From Cornus controversa (Eukaryota; Streptophyta; Magnoliopsida; Cornales; Cornaceae), in NCBI GenBank assembly GCA_026545225.1, contig CM048849.1:48095836-48159835 (forward strand): DNA of 64,000 nucleotides, in the 5' to 3' direction. Below are positions 36,975 through 49,173 of this stretch, piece after piece. A program made the position numbers and the translations under genes. Under the pieces are notes generated by a model. That model made no database searches. It had not been told where the DNA came from and saw only the letters and a list, made by a program, of their open reading frames with translations. Within the stretch, counting starts at the first letter, position 1, and each line of letters begins with the position of its first letter.

Positions 36975-39151
36975 ATGGAGAGGGGGAGGAAACAAGGTGC
37001 AGCCTCACCATGTGCAGCCTGCAAGCTTCTAAGGAGAAGGTGTGCTCAAGATTGTGTGTTTGCTCCTTATTTTCCTGCAGATGAGCCTCAGAAGTTTGCC
37101 AATGTGCACAAGGTCTTTGGTGCTAGCAATGTCAACAAGATGTTACAGGTAAATTATTCAATTCCTACTTTTTCTTCAAAGTCTACTAGTAATTAATGTG
37201 TTTGAAAGCAACTTTTAAAAATAAAAAATGGCTTCTTCTGACTTGGGATTGAACTCCATTCAAGCTTTTCACATGTTCTTGCTTAACTATCCCCACCCAC
37301 CACTTCATGTTTGAACTTGGAAGTCATTAATTCTTATGTTAATTTTTCCCATATATGTATATATAAATATGTGTATATTCTCCACATCATGAAGAAGTAG
37401 CTTAATTCTAGCCACACCCTTGATGATCTTTATTTGAAGTGTGCAAGTTTAATTCCTTATAGGAATTATCTAAATATGGGAAGAGAAAAGCAGAGGTTCT
37501 GGGGTATTTTCGGAAGTTTAAAATGAAGAGGTTTTGTTTGGTTCTATGGAAAATGAGGAAAAGTAAACAAAATGGTTCTAGCTAGTAGGTGTTCTTTGTT
37601 ATAGCATCTTTTAGGTTTTGTTTTTTGTGTTACTTGAACGTGTCTAACATATCACATGTCAGTTGTCCCACCTTATCTCAAGGAAGAGGAAATAGTGTGT
37701 TCGGAGGTACAGACAATGCAGTACTCTCAAGTAATAGTGAGTATTTATTTCTTGTTATCAAGGAAAATAACAAGTATTCATCATTGGAGAGCTGAGTCAC
37801 AGGACGAAGATGCTGTGAAAATGACAAATTTTATGTTGGACAGGACAGAGAGACTGACGGAACAGAAGTGCAAAGTGGCGAGAGCAACACCTATTTAAAA
37901 AAATAAAAAAGTATGTGATTCCGGTCGGAGGTATGATAGAGTCGGTATTTCCAAAAACCTAATTTTTGTGGAATAAGATGGAAACATGGTAATTTCTCTT
38001 AGAAATACAAATATCTTATTTTTCTTTTCAAAAAATTAAGACTTTTAGTAACACTAGTCTATGCTCTTAAAAGAAAATCAAAAACCAAAAAAAGTGAAAT
38101 AACAAAATGCCCTCATCTATGGATAAAAATGTTCCTATCATATTTTTGTCCAAGATGATCAAACATGGCTCAATGATTCCTTAAAGAGAAAGTAGAGACT
38201 TAGATCATGTAAACCATGCATATTAAATAGTTGTTGTTAGCTACATTTTTCATACATTCTTACTGTCACTTTTATTTCAGTCTCGCTCTCGTTTTATGTG
38301 ACTTACAGTAACGACTCAAGTTATCTATGAGTATGGCTCCTAAATCCTATTCATTTGCATTTTCAGGCAGTTCTTGTGTCTGGTTTAATTATATGTCATA
38401 GCACAATTCCTTGTTCAAGGATTGAGAAATATTTCTATTAATCAAGGAAGAAAACAAATTAAGGGATTTTAATATTGTGACTTAGACCTTTAATAATTTG
38501 ATTGAGGCTCTCTTTCATGATCATAATTAAGGTTTTTTTTAATATCAATTAACTAAGGGAAATTTATCTTTACCTTTTTTTATGAAAGTTGAAAAGCTTA
38601 TCATTTAGAAGAATTAATGGTTACATGATTATAGAGAAATGTCTACCACTATAATCCAAAAGAAGAGTAGGTACTTCTTTGTATTTCACCTAAAAACATA
38701 TAAAACTAAATATAATAGATATACAACTAACATTTATAATTTAAATTAGCATAGATGATGTTAATGTGTGATCAGATCACGGTTTAAATCGGATTCGTGT
38801 GCACCCCTAATTTTATTGTGAATTTTACAGGAATTGCCGGTGCAACAACGAGGAGATGCTGTTAGCAGTATGGTATATGAAGCCAATGCCAGAGTGAGAG
38901 ACCCTGTGTATGGATGTGTTGGGGCTATATCATCTCTACAACAACAAATTGATGTGCTTCAGACCCAATTGGCGCTAGCTCAGGCCGAGGTGGTGCACCT
39001 GAGGGTGCGACAGGCCGCATCAAATCAAGCACTTAGTCCTTCTAACAGTGGCTCACCCTCGTCTAGGATTGTGGCTTCACAAGCCAAGCCCCTTTTTGAT
39101 ATGGACATGATAGACCAAACCAGCTTGGGAGACTCAATGTGGACATGCTAG
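36975..39151 (+). CDS. LBD4: LOB-domain (LBD) transcription factor, LBD4-like
   Basis: Two exons (36975-37148 and 38831-39151) give a 164-residue protein. LOB-domain proteins are plant-only DNA-binding regulators that mark organ boundaries. Arabidopsis LBD4 acts at the phloem-procambium boundary in vascular tissue. All three parts of the domain are present. The first is the CX2CX6CX3C zinc motif ([15 protein letters not shown], residues 12-26). The second is the GAS block with [10 protein letters not shown] just before the splice site. The third is the leucine-zipper-like coiled coil ([20 protein letters not shown]). The intron after Leu-Gln is the position used across this class. The C-terminal tail is short and serine-rich. 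I chose the ATG at 36975 because [13 protein letters not shown] aligns with known LBD4 starts. The 1.7-kb intron holds a MITE copy. Confidence 0.93.
37791..37926. mobile_element. MITE family copy C, in the LBD4-like intron
   Basis: It begins CTGAGTCAC and ends GTATGTGATTCC, with ATGACAAATTTTATGTTGGA, AAAGTGGCGAGAGCAACACC and TATTTAAAA words shared with copies A and B. A further inverted scrap (CTCGCTCTCGTTTTATGTGAC) lies at about 38281-38302. The copies are diverged from each other. Confidence 0.6.
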
Positions 39152-39180
39152 CTCTTACCAGTGTGATCATGAATTACAGT

Positions 39181-39182
<2 letters not shown>

Positions 39183-39225
<43 letters not shown>

Positions 39226-39257
39226 TTATATATATATTTATATATATATATATATAT
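39183..39257. repeat. (CT)n-(TA)n microsatellite in the LBD4-like 3' UTR
   Basis: It begins 32 bases after the stop codon and is probably transcribed. CT repeats followed by TATATATTTA blocks make a mutable stretch. Confidence 0.85.
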
Positions 39258-39261
39258 GTTT

Positions 39262-42200
39262 CCTTTTGATTATGGACTTAGATCCTTACTATACTTCCAA
39301 CATTTTAGTGGTGATACTGGTGGTGGACGCTATTCACCTAGTTTGGTTTGCAGAGTCTGTCATTCCAATATTGTATATATGGCTTGACTTCACATAGCTG
39401 AGCAATTATATAGTAGCTACGTTTTGATTGCATGACGAACTACTCCATGGATGTTCAATTAATTTATTTTGGAGTAATTACAACTTACACTCTTTCAGTT
39501 TAAGCAATATTTTGACTAGATTCACTCAGGTTTCATTATTCACGATTACACCCTCTGAATTTTGGATTCACATAGTGATTTCCCCCATCCATTAGTGCAA
39601 CGTTAGTGAAGAAAAGTGTAAAAATAGTCATATTTGCCTTTCTCACTAACTTTTATTAATTAAATTCAATATAATAATCACGAGTAAAATCATAAAATCA
39701 CTAAAATAATGTTAGTAAATCTGACAGACATCACTGACAGGATTATAGCCAAAAATATTAAAATTATAGGGAGTTAGTCAAGATATTGTGTAAATTAAGA
39801 GAGTGTTATCTTTTATTTTAGGTGATGCAGTTGACAAAACATCAATTGATAGTCTTTATTAAAGGGTATTTTTATCTTAATCTTTGATATCAGTTTTAGA
39901 CCTCTTAAAATTGAAATTGTATATTAATGTGGAATTGAAGTGTAATATTAAAAGAAAATTAGATAAGGCCTAATACAAGCAACTTTTTAGAAATGTTTTG
40001 AAGATGACCTCCATGAGAATCTCCTATTTTCTAATAAAAAAGTCCCTCAAAGCAACTTTGAAGATGGTTAGGTCAGTGTAGCATAGGGTTAAAATGACTT
40101 GGATAATTCATAAGAAAATAGAAAAAAAAGGGAAAAGATCATAAGAATCTTTCTGATTTAGAATCAACATTCACCAGATTAAAGTTCTATTATGGCCTTT
40201 TGAATTGTAAAGGTAGGCAAAACAAGAAACTTGACATTAGGCAGGAAAACCTATAAATTTTATTAAGACAACAAATTCCTACTTTTTATAAATATTTCCA
40301 ACTAAGTCATATCTCTACTAGCAAATTTTTATTTGTTAAAATACAAATTTATTATTTTGACACACTTTTTTTTCTATATAACATATTCTTAAAATTACCT
40401 TTAATTCATAAAAATACTTGTTTTAAAAAATCTTAGGTAGAAAAATATAAAATAATTCCTTGATTTTTCATGAATATACCACAATAAAAAAATGGAACTT
40501 TCAAATATTTTATTAGATAAAAAAATTTTAAACATGATATAATAAGTTTCACTACAAGTAGTAAAATTAAGTAATATGTTAATAATTTTAGGAAATTTAT
40601 AAGTTTGGTGACAGTTCACTATGTGCTTTTTTATTATTATGATATATTGATACCAATTATAAAATTAAGGGTAAAGGGAATATTTTAATAAAAGAAGAAT
40701 ACTAAAGATATTTCAATAAGAATGGGCAAAATTGGGAAAAAAAAAAAAAGGAACTACTAGTGGAGTGTTGAATTTAGTTGGAAGCATTTATAAAAAGTAG
40801 GATTTTATTGTCATAACAAATTATTATTTTTTAGGACTTTAAATGTAATTTTCCCTATATATTAGATATAGTAATATATACCTTGGAATGAGTCTTTCTT
40901 GCTATGCATTTTTTTTTTGACAAAAGGAACCACCTTTTCTTGTTTCTGCTGCTGCATGTTTCCATGATGGGCATGGACTCCTTTGAGGTGCTTTTTTACC
41001 AACACTTTGAATAGAATTGTTCTCAACACTTTTGTACAAACATTTCAAGTAGAAACTTTTGTATCAACATTTTAAATAGAAATGGTATCAACACTTTGAA
41101 TAGAAATGCTATTGCATGGGTACATTTTTCTTCTGCCTTAATTTCTTCCAATTATTTTCTAATTCCTCACAAGAATTTTATGCCAAAAATTAAATGGACA
41201 TTGTTTGAATAATGGGGCTCTTAACAAATGGATTTTAGTATAAATATATACGGGAAAGACCTTTGGTTAATTCAATGACCATGAAGCATCTGATTTTACA
41301 ACGTTAAAGCTATGTTCAGGAGTAATGAATCACTGCCTTGGAATTGGAGTAAATTTAATTTAGAGTTTGAATTAAATTTTTTTGAATTTCAATTTCAAAA
41401 CATCGAATCGGTTTTCTCAAACGCAACATAACATGAAAGTACAAGATTCTAAAGTTATGTTCGAGAGATCAAATCGGCATTTTAGAATTGGGATGTTGCT
41501 TTGTGCTATTGTACATGGATAAAGAGACTAGCAAAAAAAAAAAAAAAAAAAAAAAATTGTCTAACTATTAATTTATATAAAAGGGATATTAAAATAGGCA
41601 CATAATTTCAAACTTTTGGTAGAAGACACTGTGGGTGGAAAAATTTGGCACCTTGTTTGGCAAAGGAATAAAACTTTGGCATCCTTCAAACCACCGCATG
41701 ACTGAAAGTGATATGAAACAAACAGTTGGTCTTAGAATAGGATCTCTTGGACCAAAAACCCATTAAATTAAAGAAAAATAGAGTAGTTCTTGTTCTAGTG
41801 AATGAATCTGATAGGACAAGTTTTTTTTATTGTTCAGCATCCTATCCTATCATATCTCAGCATCACCTCCCTTTGTGGATGTTAGACTTGGGAGTCACTT
41901 TCAGGAAAATCTTCACGACACCCAACAAGATTTTTGATTTGACTAATACAATGGTGTGTGGCCTCTAGTTTGGGCCAACCAAATCAACCACAATTTTTTT
42001 CTAAATTGGGCTTTTCTTTTTGGATCTTGTGCTGTTGTTAGTCTTTATTTTGCCAACTTGATGTAAGAATCACCTGGGCTTTTGGTGCCCCCCCTCTCTC
42101 TCTCTCTCTCTCTGGCTTTCGCGTAGTTATAAGTTTGATTTAGGGGCATAGTAGACATGATAAAAAAAAATTCACGATGCAATAGTATTGTGCAAAACGT

Positions 42201-43660
42201 ATGTGTTTTCATGACTTAGTTTTTTTTTTTTTCACTAATTTATGAATGAAAACACAAACACAAAACGATTGTGAAACAAGTCTAATTATATGAAATTTCA
42301 GTAATAAATTTAAAGAAGAGAATAAAAAATGAAAAAGAAGAAAGAAAAGAAGGTTATTGCACATACATGAGTGCATGAAGAAGAAATTTTTTAAGAAAAA
42401 CAAAGAAGAATAAAATAATCTATTCTATATAGAAGGAAAACGTAATGAGGCCAAAAAATTCAATCCAATAGTCCAAAGTTGTTAAAAAAGCACTCCTACG
42501 GCCTAAAATGTCTTTTACTATCAACGGTCTAAAATCACTTCATCTAACGATCATGATTGCGAGTGCACGATAGTGCTGTAGGCATGGATATACCTTAGTA
42601 TATATATATATGAGAGAGAACTTTGAAGTTGACAAAAAGGAAATGCAAATATTTTTTGAAGTGAATAAAAAGAATTGAAGAAAAGAAGAAGAGTAAGAAC
42701 TCAGCTTTGGAAAATGTTGTCTGTTTAATTTCCTTTCGATAGTCTCTAATGTACTTGTCAAATGGTAATTTAAAATTCAAAAGAGGAGGATTTAACTCCA
42801 TAATATTCCACAAATACATGTTTGGATACATTAGCTATAGCTGAAGCTGACTCAAAGTCTGTGGATATTTAACGGCTAGAAACATCCTCCCAAGACCACA
42901 AGAGTGACCTAATGCAATTTGAACTAAATGTTCACAGGATCAGATCGATGACATGACAGAATACAGATAGGTTCATTCAATATATTAATTTAAAAAAAAA
43001 TTGTAGCTGATAATTACATATCACGTTATGTTGCGACACAATGAGGAATTTTTATAACTCTTTTAAATTGCATAAGAAAGAAGAAAGAAAGTGTTATGAT
43101 TAGGACGTTGTCGCTTGGAGCCATAGCATGGTAATACCATGTTTGGTGGGAGAGAAAAGAAAGAGTGTGACCATTTAAACACCGAATTTACTGTTTTTTT
43201 AAAAAAAAAATTTATTTTGGAAAGTTAGTCTAGTGTAATTATTTAGTAGGAAAAATGGTGGGATAAATGAAGAGAGGAAGGAAAGAATGATATTTCTTGT
43301 GTAACATGTAAAGATTTATTTTTTTTTTAAAAGAAAAAAGAAAAAATCACATGTGTGTCACTTCATATTGTGGGTGATATAGTGGGAGGTTCGGAGACTA
43401 AAACCAAAAGACAGTGAATCCACGTGGGATATTATTAACTAGAACTAAGAAAGATTTCGTCTTGGTTGACTTAAAGAACCTATATGTGATGGGGTTCACA
43501 CTTCACAGTTGGGATTGTGAGAGATTCAAGACTCTGTCACCGGACTCACCACTCAAAAACAAAAGATTGTGATCAAGACTCTGTCACCACTTCTCATTAC
43601 TTTTATTTTTGATATTTTATTCCCTTCTACTGTTAAAATGGAGAAATTATTAGACGGTTT
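39262..43660. other. 4.4-kb gene-free intergenic region
   Basis: No coding gene is recognised. The part around 39472-39850 (TTACACTCTTTCAGTTTAAG, and GAGGGTGTTATCTTT-like inverse words) is a relic of the same broad inverted-repeat family as 35069-36031. A 25-base A run lies at 41533-41557, and a short (CT)n run lies at 42093-42112. The rest is AT-rich and featureless to me. Confidence 0.45.
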
Positions 43661-43666
43661 TGAGTT

Positions 43667-44138
43667 CACTTGTCTCGATCAATAGTAACATGTCACTGCA
43701 ATAAATGTTGAGATAAAAAAAGGACACATATGCGTATGTGGACCGTTGTTAATGATCCCGAGACTAAATCATCTCTTATGCCTCACTTGTCTCAGTCAAT
43801 AGTAACATGTCACCGCAATAAGTGTTGAGATAAAAGAGAACACATATGTGTATGTAGAGCGTTGTTAATGATCACGAGACTACCAACTCATCTCTTATAC
43901 CCCACTTCTCTCAGTCAATAGTAACATGTTACCGCAATAAGTGTTGAGATAAAAGAGGACACATATGCGTATGTGGAGCGTTGTTAATGATCCCGAGACT
44001 ACCTAATCATCTCTTATGTTTCACTTGTTTCAGTCAATAGTAACATGTCACCGTAATAAGTGTTGAGATAAAAGAGAACACATAGGCGTATGTCAAGCAT
44101 TGTTAATAATCCCGAAATTACGTAATGATCTCTTATTA
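43667..44138. repeat. tandem array, four units of about 119 bp
   Basis: The units start with CACTT at 43667, 43784, 43903 and 44022 (periods 117, 119 and 119). Each contains CAATAGTAACATGT, then AATAAGTGTTGAGATAAAA, GCGTATGTG, GTTGTTAATGATC and ATCTCTTAT in fixed order. The last unit is the most diverged. No open frame runs through the array. Confidence 0.95.
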
Positions 44139-44429
44139 AAGTAATTAAATTACTCTCTTTTGTTAGTTGTCGGTTAAAAGCATCACGTTTGTGTATCCGA
44201 CATGCTTAGTCTCCAAGATTTTGAAGGAATAAACAAAGGAAGACTATTTTTGTAATTTTATCTGTCAACTAATAATTTCGTAACGATTTACCCTTATATG
44301 AAAACTTTTGTTAGTAGACTAGGTGATTTAATGGTACTGAAAATAAAGTGTCAAAAATGACAGTACACATGGTTTTGTGAATTAAAACCCATATTATTAA
44401 CTAATGCAGGAGCACTAGGACTGAAAAGG

Positions 44430-44625
44430 ATTTCGGCCCAATGTATAAATTGGTGGACCTCAAGAACCTATATTAACTAATGGGCCTCGTTGGGTCCAAT
44501 ATGAGTCAATATCTAAGAATAAGAAAGATTTAGGCCCAATGTATAAATTGGTGGACCTCAAGAACCTATATTAACGAATGGGCCTCGTTGGGTCCAATAT
44601 GAGTTAATATCTAAAAATAAGAGAA
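44430..44625. repeat. two-copy tandem repeat, 98-bp unit
   Basis: GGCCCAATGTATAAATTGG starts at 44435 and again at 44533, with the following CCTCAAGAACCTATATTAAC and GGGCCTCGTTGGGTCCAATA matching almost completely. The duplication lies 300 bases after the 119-bp array. Confidence 0.95.
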
Positions 44626-44904
44626 GATTTACAATACATCAAATATATCAATGAATTTAAACTGTGTGTGCACAATATGCAGAGTGAATTCTACTGCATG
44701 TGTATAACACGCAAGACCACATCTACTCAAGTCTCTATAAAGGTAAAGTGTACGTGAATTATTTGAAGTAAAAAAAGAAATAGTATTATACAAATTAAAA
44801 ATATATATATAAAGGATTTTAAATTAGAAAAAATAACATTCTCTCACTCATTTCCTCCTATTGTCCCCCTAAGATAGGAAGATAACTTTCTTTTACGTGT
44901 TATG

Positions 44905-45770
44905 TGCAAAAAAACCCCCTCGCTATCTATAGAATGTGCAAATACTCCTCTGATTTTCAAATAACTCTCTACAATTTTTAAATTGTGCAAATAACCCCTT
45001 CAGTTTTCAAATTGTCAATTTTTAGGTATTGAAATTAGAAAATGACAATAATACCCTTACAGTATTAAAAAAGAAGAAAAAAAAGATGTAAGTGCAAAAA
45101 ACACCCTCACAATATATGAAATGTGCAAAAAACACCCCTACAGTTTAGTATGTTCATATAACTCCCCACTAGTTGTCTCTGATAAGCAAATACACCCCTT
45201 CAGCGAATTTCTGTTAAAAAAAAATTAAATTAAATTTTGAGATTACCCTTTGCACATTATAGGGTGAAGTGCAAAAAAAATTCCTCATTATATAGAAAAT
45301 GTGTAAATAGCTCTCTTGTTGTTTGAAAAACTTTTTGTCCATTTTGGACATTTTACATATTATTATATATTTTTTAATACTGTAGGTATTTTTGTCATTT
45401 TTTAATTTCGGTACAAGCAAATTGACGATTTGCTCTTATTTACACAATTTGAAAATTGTAAGAAGTTAATTGAATATTCTGCCGCGGGGGGGGGGGGGGG
45501 GGGGGGGGGGGCTGGGGTTTGCACATTTTATATATAGCGAGGGTTTTAGGGGGTTTTTTGCACTTTACCCTAAAGTGCAAAGAGTAATTTCAGAATTTTA
45601 AAAAAAAAACGGTCAACGAGTATTTTTGAACGAAAAAGTTGTCAAAGGGGGGTATATGCTCGTCGGAGACAACTAGTGGGGGATTATATGAGCATACTAA
45701 ATTGCATGGGTATTTTTTGCACATTCTGTATATAGTGAGGGATTTTTTTGCATTTAACCCTTCTTTTACC
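44905..45770. mobile_element. nested inverted-repeat elements
   Basis: An outer pair (about 45095-45262 with 45574-45765: GTGCAAAAAACACCC, CTAGTTGTCTCYGA) encloses an inner fold-back (about 45263-45573) whose left arm begins GTGCAAAAAAAATTCC and right arm ends TTTTTTGCACTTTACCC. A third related arm lies at 44905-45080. One element seems to have inserted into a relative. There are no genes inside. Confidence 0.6.
45486..45511. repeat. uninterrupted run of 26 G
   Basis: Twenty-six consecutive G residues lie in the right arm of the inner fold-back element, followed by CTGGGG. Such a tract can form stacked G-quadruplexes and is hard to sequence or assemble, so the true length is uncertain. Confidence 0.9.
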
Positions 45771-46641
45771 CTTGATTATCAAAAATACAAACGGAACAAG
45801 ATATAAGAATTATTTATTTTTTCTTTTTTCATTACTTCACATATTCTTGATCGTGGTCGTTGTCATCACATATTTTGATCATCTCTCTACATAAATCTCC
45901 ACGATAATCTTATAAGAGTAAAAGAGGGAATCTATCATGATGCGCCCTCAGTGTAAGAATATTTTTTAAAGTGAAAATTAAATAGTTGTGACCGTTCATA
46001 TGTAGATGTTTTTTTATTCTTGATAATAGAAAACAACAATTTGCTATTAATCAGGCTATTATATTTTCGGTACTCCTAAAATATCCACTACTTTCTCTTG
46101 TAGATGATCTAGATTCCGGTGTATACTTAGCTTGTGACAAATAAAGACCCTTCCATGATTTTAAAATGAGTAATAATGACAGCATAGTACAGGGGCATTT
46201 GGCCCAAGACAATCAAACAGGCTTGAATTGTCCAAAAGATACAAAAGCCCAATCCCAGGGAGGCCCATGAGACCATAAATGTCATATAAAAACCCATTTT
46301 CAACTCAAGGCCCACCATTCCATGAACAAATTAACCTTTGAATGTCCCAATAAAGATAGTTAGTGAAGACTGATTATCAGATCAGCAGTGACAAATTCGG
46401 GAGGTTGTTGCATGAACACTACATCAGGAAGACATTTTTGACATCCAATTCTCGAATAAGTGGGGTTAAATGTTTCGGTACAATGTTTAATATGAAATAT
46501 CCATTTGCAACCAACTACATTCATGAAAGGGTGAGTTGGGATGAGTCCGAATCCTCTGCTGCAGTGAATCCATATTGTAGTGAGCTGTAAAGATTTTCAA
46601 CATATTTTTTTTCTAAATTGCAATACATTTGTTCTAGATTT

Positions 46642-46676
<35 letters not shown>

Positions 46677-46715
46677 AAAATTTAGAACAAATATGTTGAA
46701 ACACATCAAAGAGGA

Positions 46716-46739
46716 GGGGAGGGGAGGGGAGGGGAGGGG
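46716..46739 (+). repeat. (GGGGA)5 G-quadruplex-type motif
   Basis: Five GGGG runs are separated by single A residues. This satisfies the usual intramolecular G4 pattern with one-base loops. It lies just after an imperfect palindrome with a (TA)n centre (46629-46700). Confidence 0.9.
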
Positions 46740-46988
46740 TACGAGCCTGGCATAGACAAAGTGTGTGTGAGTACTTACCTTACAAAAAATATATATTTTT
46801 AGTTTCAAAACACTTAAATCGTGTTTCAACACATAGAACGCTGCAATAGAGAATTCGAACACGAGCTGGGATGAGTGTCCGACCTCGACATGAAAGAGAG
46901 CTTGAAATTCATCAGTCACAGCAAACATCCATTTTGGGTATTTACTAGATTGATGGCGCGTGGTAGGTTGAACATCAATGGGTGCACC

Positions 46989-47708
46989 TAGGGGTGCACA
47001 CGGTAAGGTTCCTCACGGTTCTTGGTGGAACCGGAACCGGAACCGTTACCAACGGTTCCTGATTTTCGGAACCGGAACCGGAACCGTTAAGGGTTGGAAC
47101 CGTGAGGAACCGTACCGCGGTTCTCGGTATGGTTCCGGTTCCGAACCGCGGTTCCTTAGGAATTTTTTTTTTTTTATTTATTTTTTAATGAAGCTTGAAA
47201 ATACAAAATATATATATATATATATTCATTAAATAAATGTGAGACCTACAATCTAAAAATGGCACCCTATATATATATATAATTATTATATTATATTATA
47301 GATATATATACATTACATATAATGTATATATATTATGTATAGTAATTATATTATAATATAATTATTATATATAATATATGATAATATAATTATTATACAT
47401 AATATATATACATTATATATAATTATTATATGTAATGTATATATATATATAGTTATTATATTATATATATATATACACATATTTAATATAAAACGGTTCC
47501 GGTTCCGGTTCCAAGGAATCGTTACCCCCAACGGTTCCGGTTCCGGTACGGTTCTACTGGTCCTGGAACCGGAACCGGAACCGTTGGTAACGGTTCCTAA
47601 TTTTAGGAACCGGAACCGGAACCATAGCCACGGTTCGGTACGGTTCCGGTACGGTTCCCTTCGATTCCGGTTCCGGTTCCGGTTCCGACGGTTCTTTGTG
47701 CACCCCTA
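46989..47708. mobile_element. hAT-type non-autonomous element, 720 bp, with GGAACC arrays
   Basis: The ends read TAGGGGTGCACA and TGTGCACCCCTA, a perfect 12-bp inverted repeat typical of hAT elements. The flanks are an identical 8-bp target duplication, GGTGCACC, at 46981-46988 and 47709-47716. Inside each end are arrays of GGAACC/GGTTCC hexamers (46989-47160 and 47490-47700). The centre (47165-47490) is almost pure A/T with TA repeats and palindromes. No transposase is present, so movement would depend on one elsewhere in the genome. Confidence 0.93.
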
Positions 47709-47716
47709 GGTGCACC

Positions 47717-48815
47717 ATTACTTGATAGGAAATGCTGTTAGAAAGGGATGTTTAATGGAGGGAGATTTTTAATTTTGTAATTGGTAGATGAGATGTAGAA
47801 GGTGGTGGCTGGAGTGGATGAATGATCAGAGGTAGGTGATAGGGAAGATGATGAGGAAGAATTTGTTGGTGACTTTGAAGAAGACATATATAATAGGGGA
47901 GGGGAAGAATAAGAACTATCAAGTGAATAAGAGATGTCATTTCTAGCCTTGTCTCTTGCATCCTTTGACATGGTCATTACCAAGCAGATGAAGAAATATT
48001 TTGGATTAAATTCTCTAGTATTTGGATTTGATGGAACTGAAATGAAGGTTAGGTATGATACACCATTTGCATGACTGAATATTATTTGCAACAACGGATC
48101 GAAGTTATAATTAATACCCTACCCTGCATAGGTATCCCACTCAATGAAAACTTTTCATTTTTTTTATAATAGAAAATAATAATTCATCATTATCCGAGAA
48201 TCCGATACTCCCAAGATACCCAATATTTTCCATGTCCCCCAAAGATCTCTTTTAATTAATGAATAAATATACTTGAACTAATTCAACTTGAGCTGAACAC
48301 TCACATGACTATGAGTGGTCAGTCTAAATAGCATCACTCTTTATTAATTGATGTGACCGGTTATGACGCATTACATGTTACTTGTTAATAATGCAATTTA
48401 TAATAAGGGAAAAATTATTATCAAATTATACTTTTCTTATCGAAAGACAAATAAGTCCTAAAATATTTTCTTTACAACCAATAAGTGCTACTTTCACTTC
48501 TATTTAGTAAGGTATAAATCACTATATCTTTCATTTATACCCTTATTAAATAGAGGTAAAATTTTGTAATTATGAATTTATTCAAGAATTGATATATAAT
48601 CTATTTATATATATTCCTTTTATGTTTTATTTAATTATTAATACTACATTATAAGTTTAAATAATAATTAATCTAATTTAAATTAAATTCAAAAAACTCT
48701 TGTATATAATACACAATTTTGGTACCAATTTTTTTTATTCTATTAAAATTGAATAAAATGTATTTTTTTTATTCAAATTTTATGTCTAATTTTGTAAGGT
48801 TATATATGAAAGTTT
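47717..48815. other. gene-free stretch after the hAT element
   Basis: A serine-rich minus-strand frame (48094-47738, ending in NIPF before a stop) exists but matches nothing I know and has a skewed, repeat-like composition. I do not call it a gene. The remainder is AT-rich. Confidence 0.4.
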
Positions 48816-48819
48816 GAGT

Positions 48820-49104
48820 CTAAATTTTATATTTAATATTGTAGCAAGAGTGTATATAATTTAGTAAGAGTATAAATGAAAATTTTAGTGATTTAAGACT
48901 TAAATAAAAAATAATCTAAAAAGTAGGATTTGTTGGTCCTAAAAGAAATATTTTAAGACCTACTTGTCTTTCCATGAGAAAAGTATTATGAAATGACCAT
49001 TTCATTCTCACTTATTATTAAAATTATCATCTCTCTCTCTTAATTTTCATTTATACTCTTACTAAATTATATACACTCTTCCTACAATATTAAATATAAA
49101 ATTT

Positions 49105-49106
<2 letters not shown>
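48820..49106. repeat. near-perfect 65-bp inverted repeat (fold-back)
   Basis: The arm 48820-48884 is the reverse complement of 49042-49106 at 64 of 65 positions, with a 157-base spacer. The arm contains TTAGTAAGAGTATAAATG. Such high identity in otherwise drifting AT-rich DNA suggests recent origin or ongoing correction. (TA)n tracts follow from 49110. Confidence 0.95.
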
Positions 49107-49144
<38 letters not shown>

Positions 49145-49173
49145 GAATGAGTTGTAAGAGAGAGAGATGATAA

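Noticed and set aside
41533-41557. 25-base A run as a retroposon tail
   Set aside because: No body with polymerase III boxes, no processed gene and no target duplication lies next to it.
43667-44138. CRISPR-like regular repeats
   Set aside because: The units are 119 bp in tandem with no spacers, and this is eukaryotic nuclear DNA.
46363-46590. 75-residue plus-strand frame
   Set aside because: It lacks an ATG at its start, matches nothing known and has no splice borders.
47738-48094. serine-rich minus-strand frame as a small gene
   Set aside because: The composition is repeat-like, no known family matches, it abuts a hAT element, and no promoter or splice evidence supports it.
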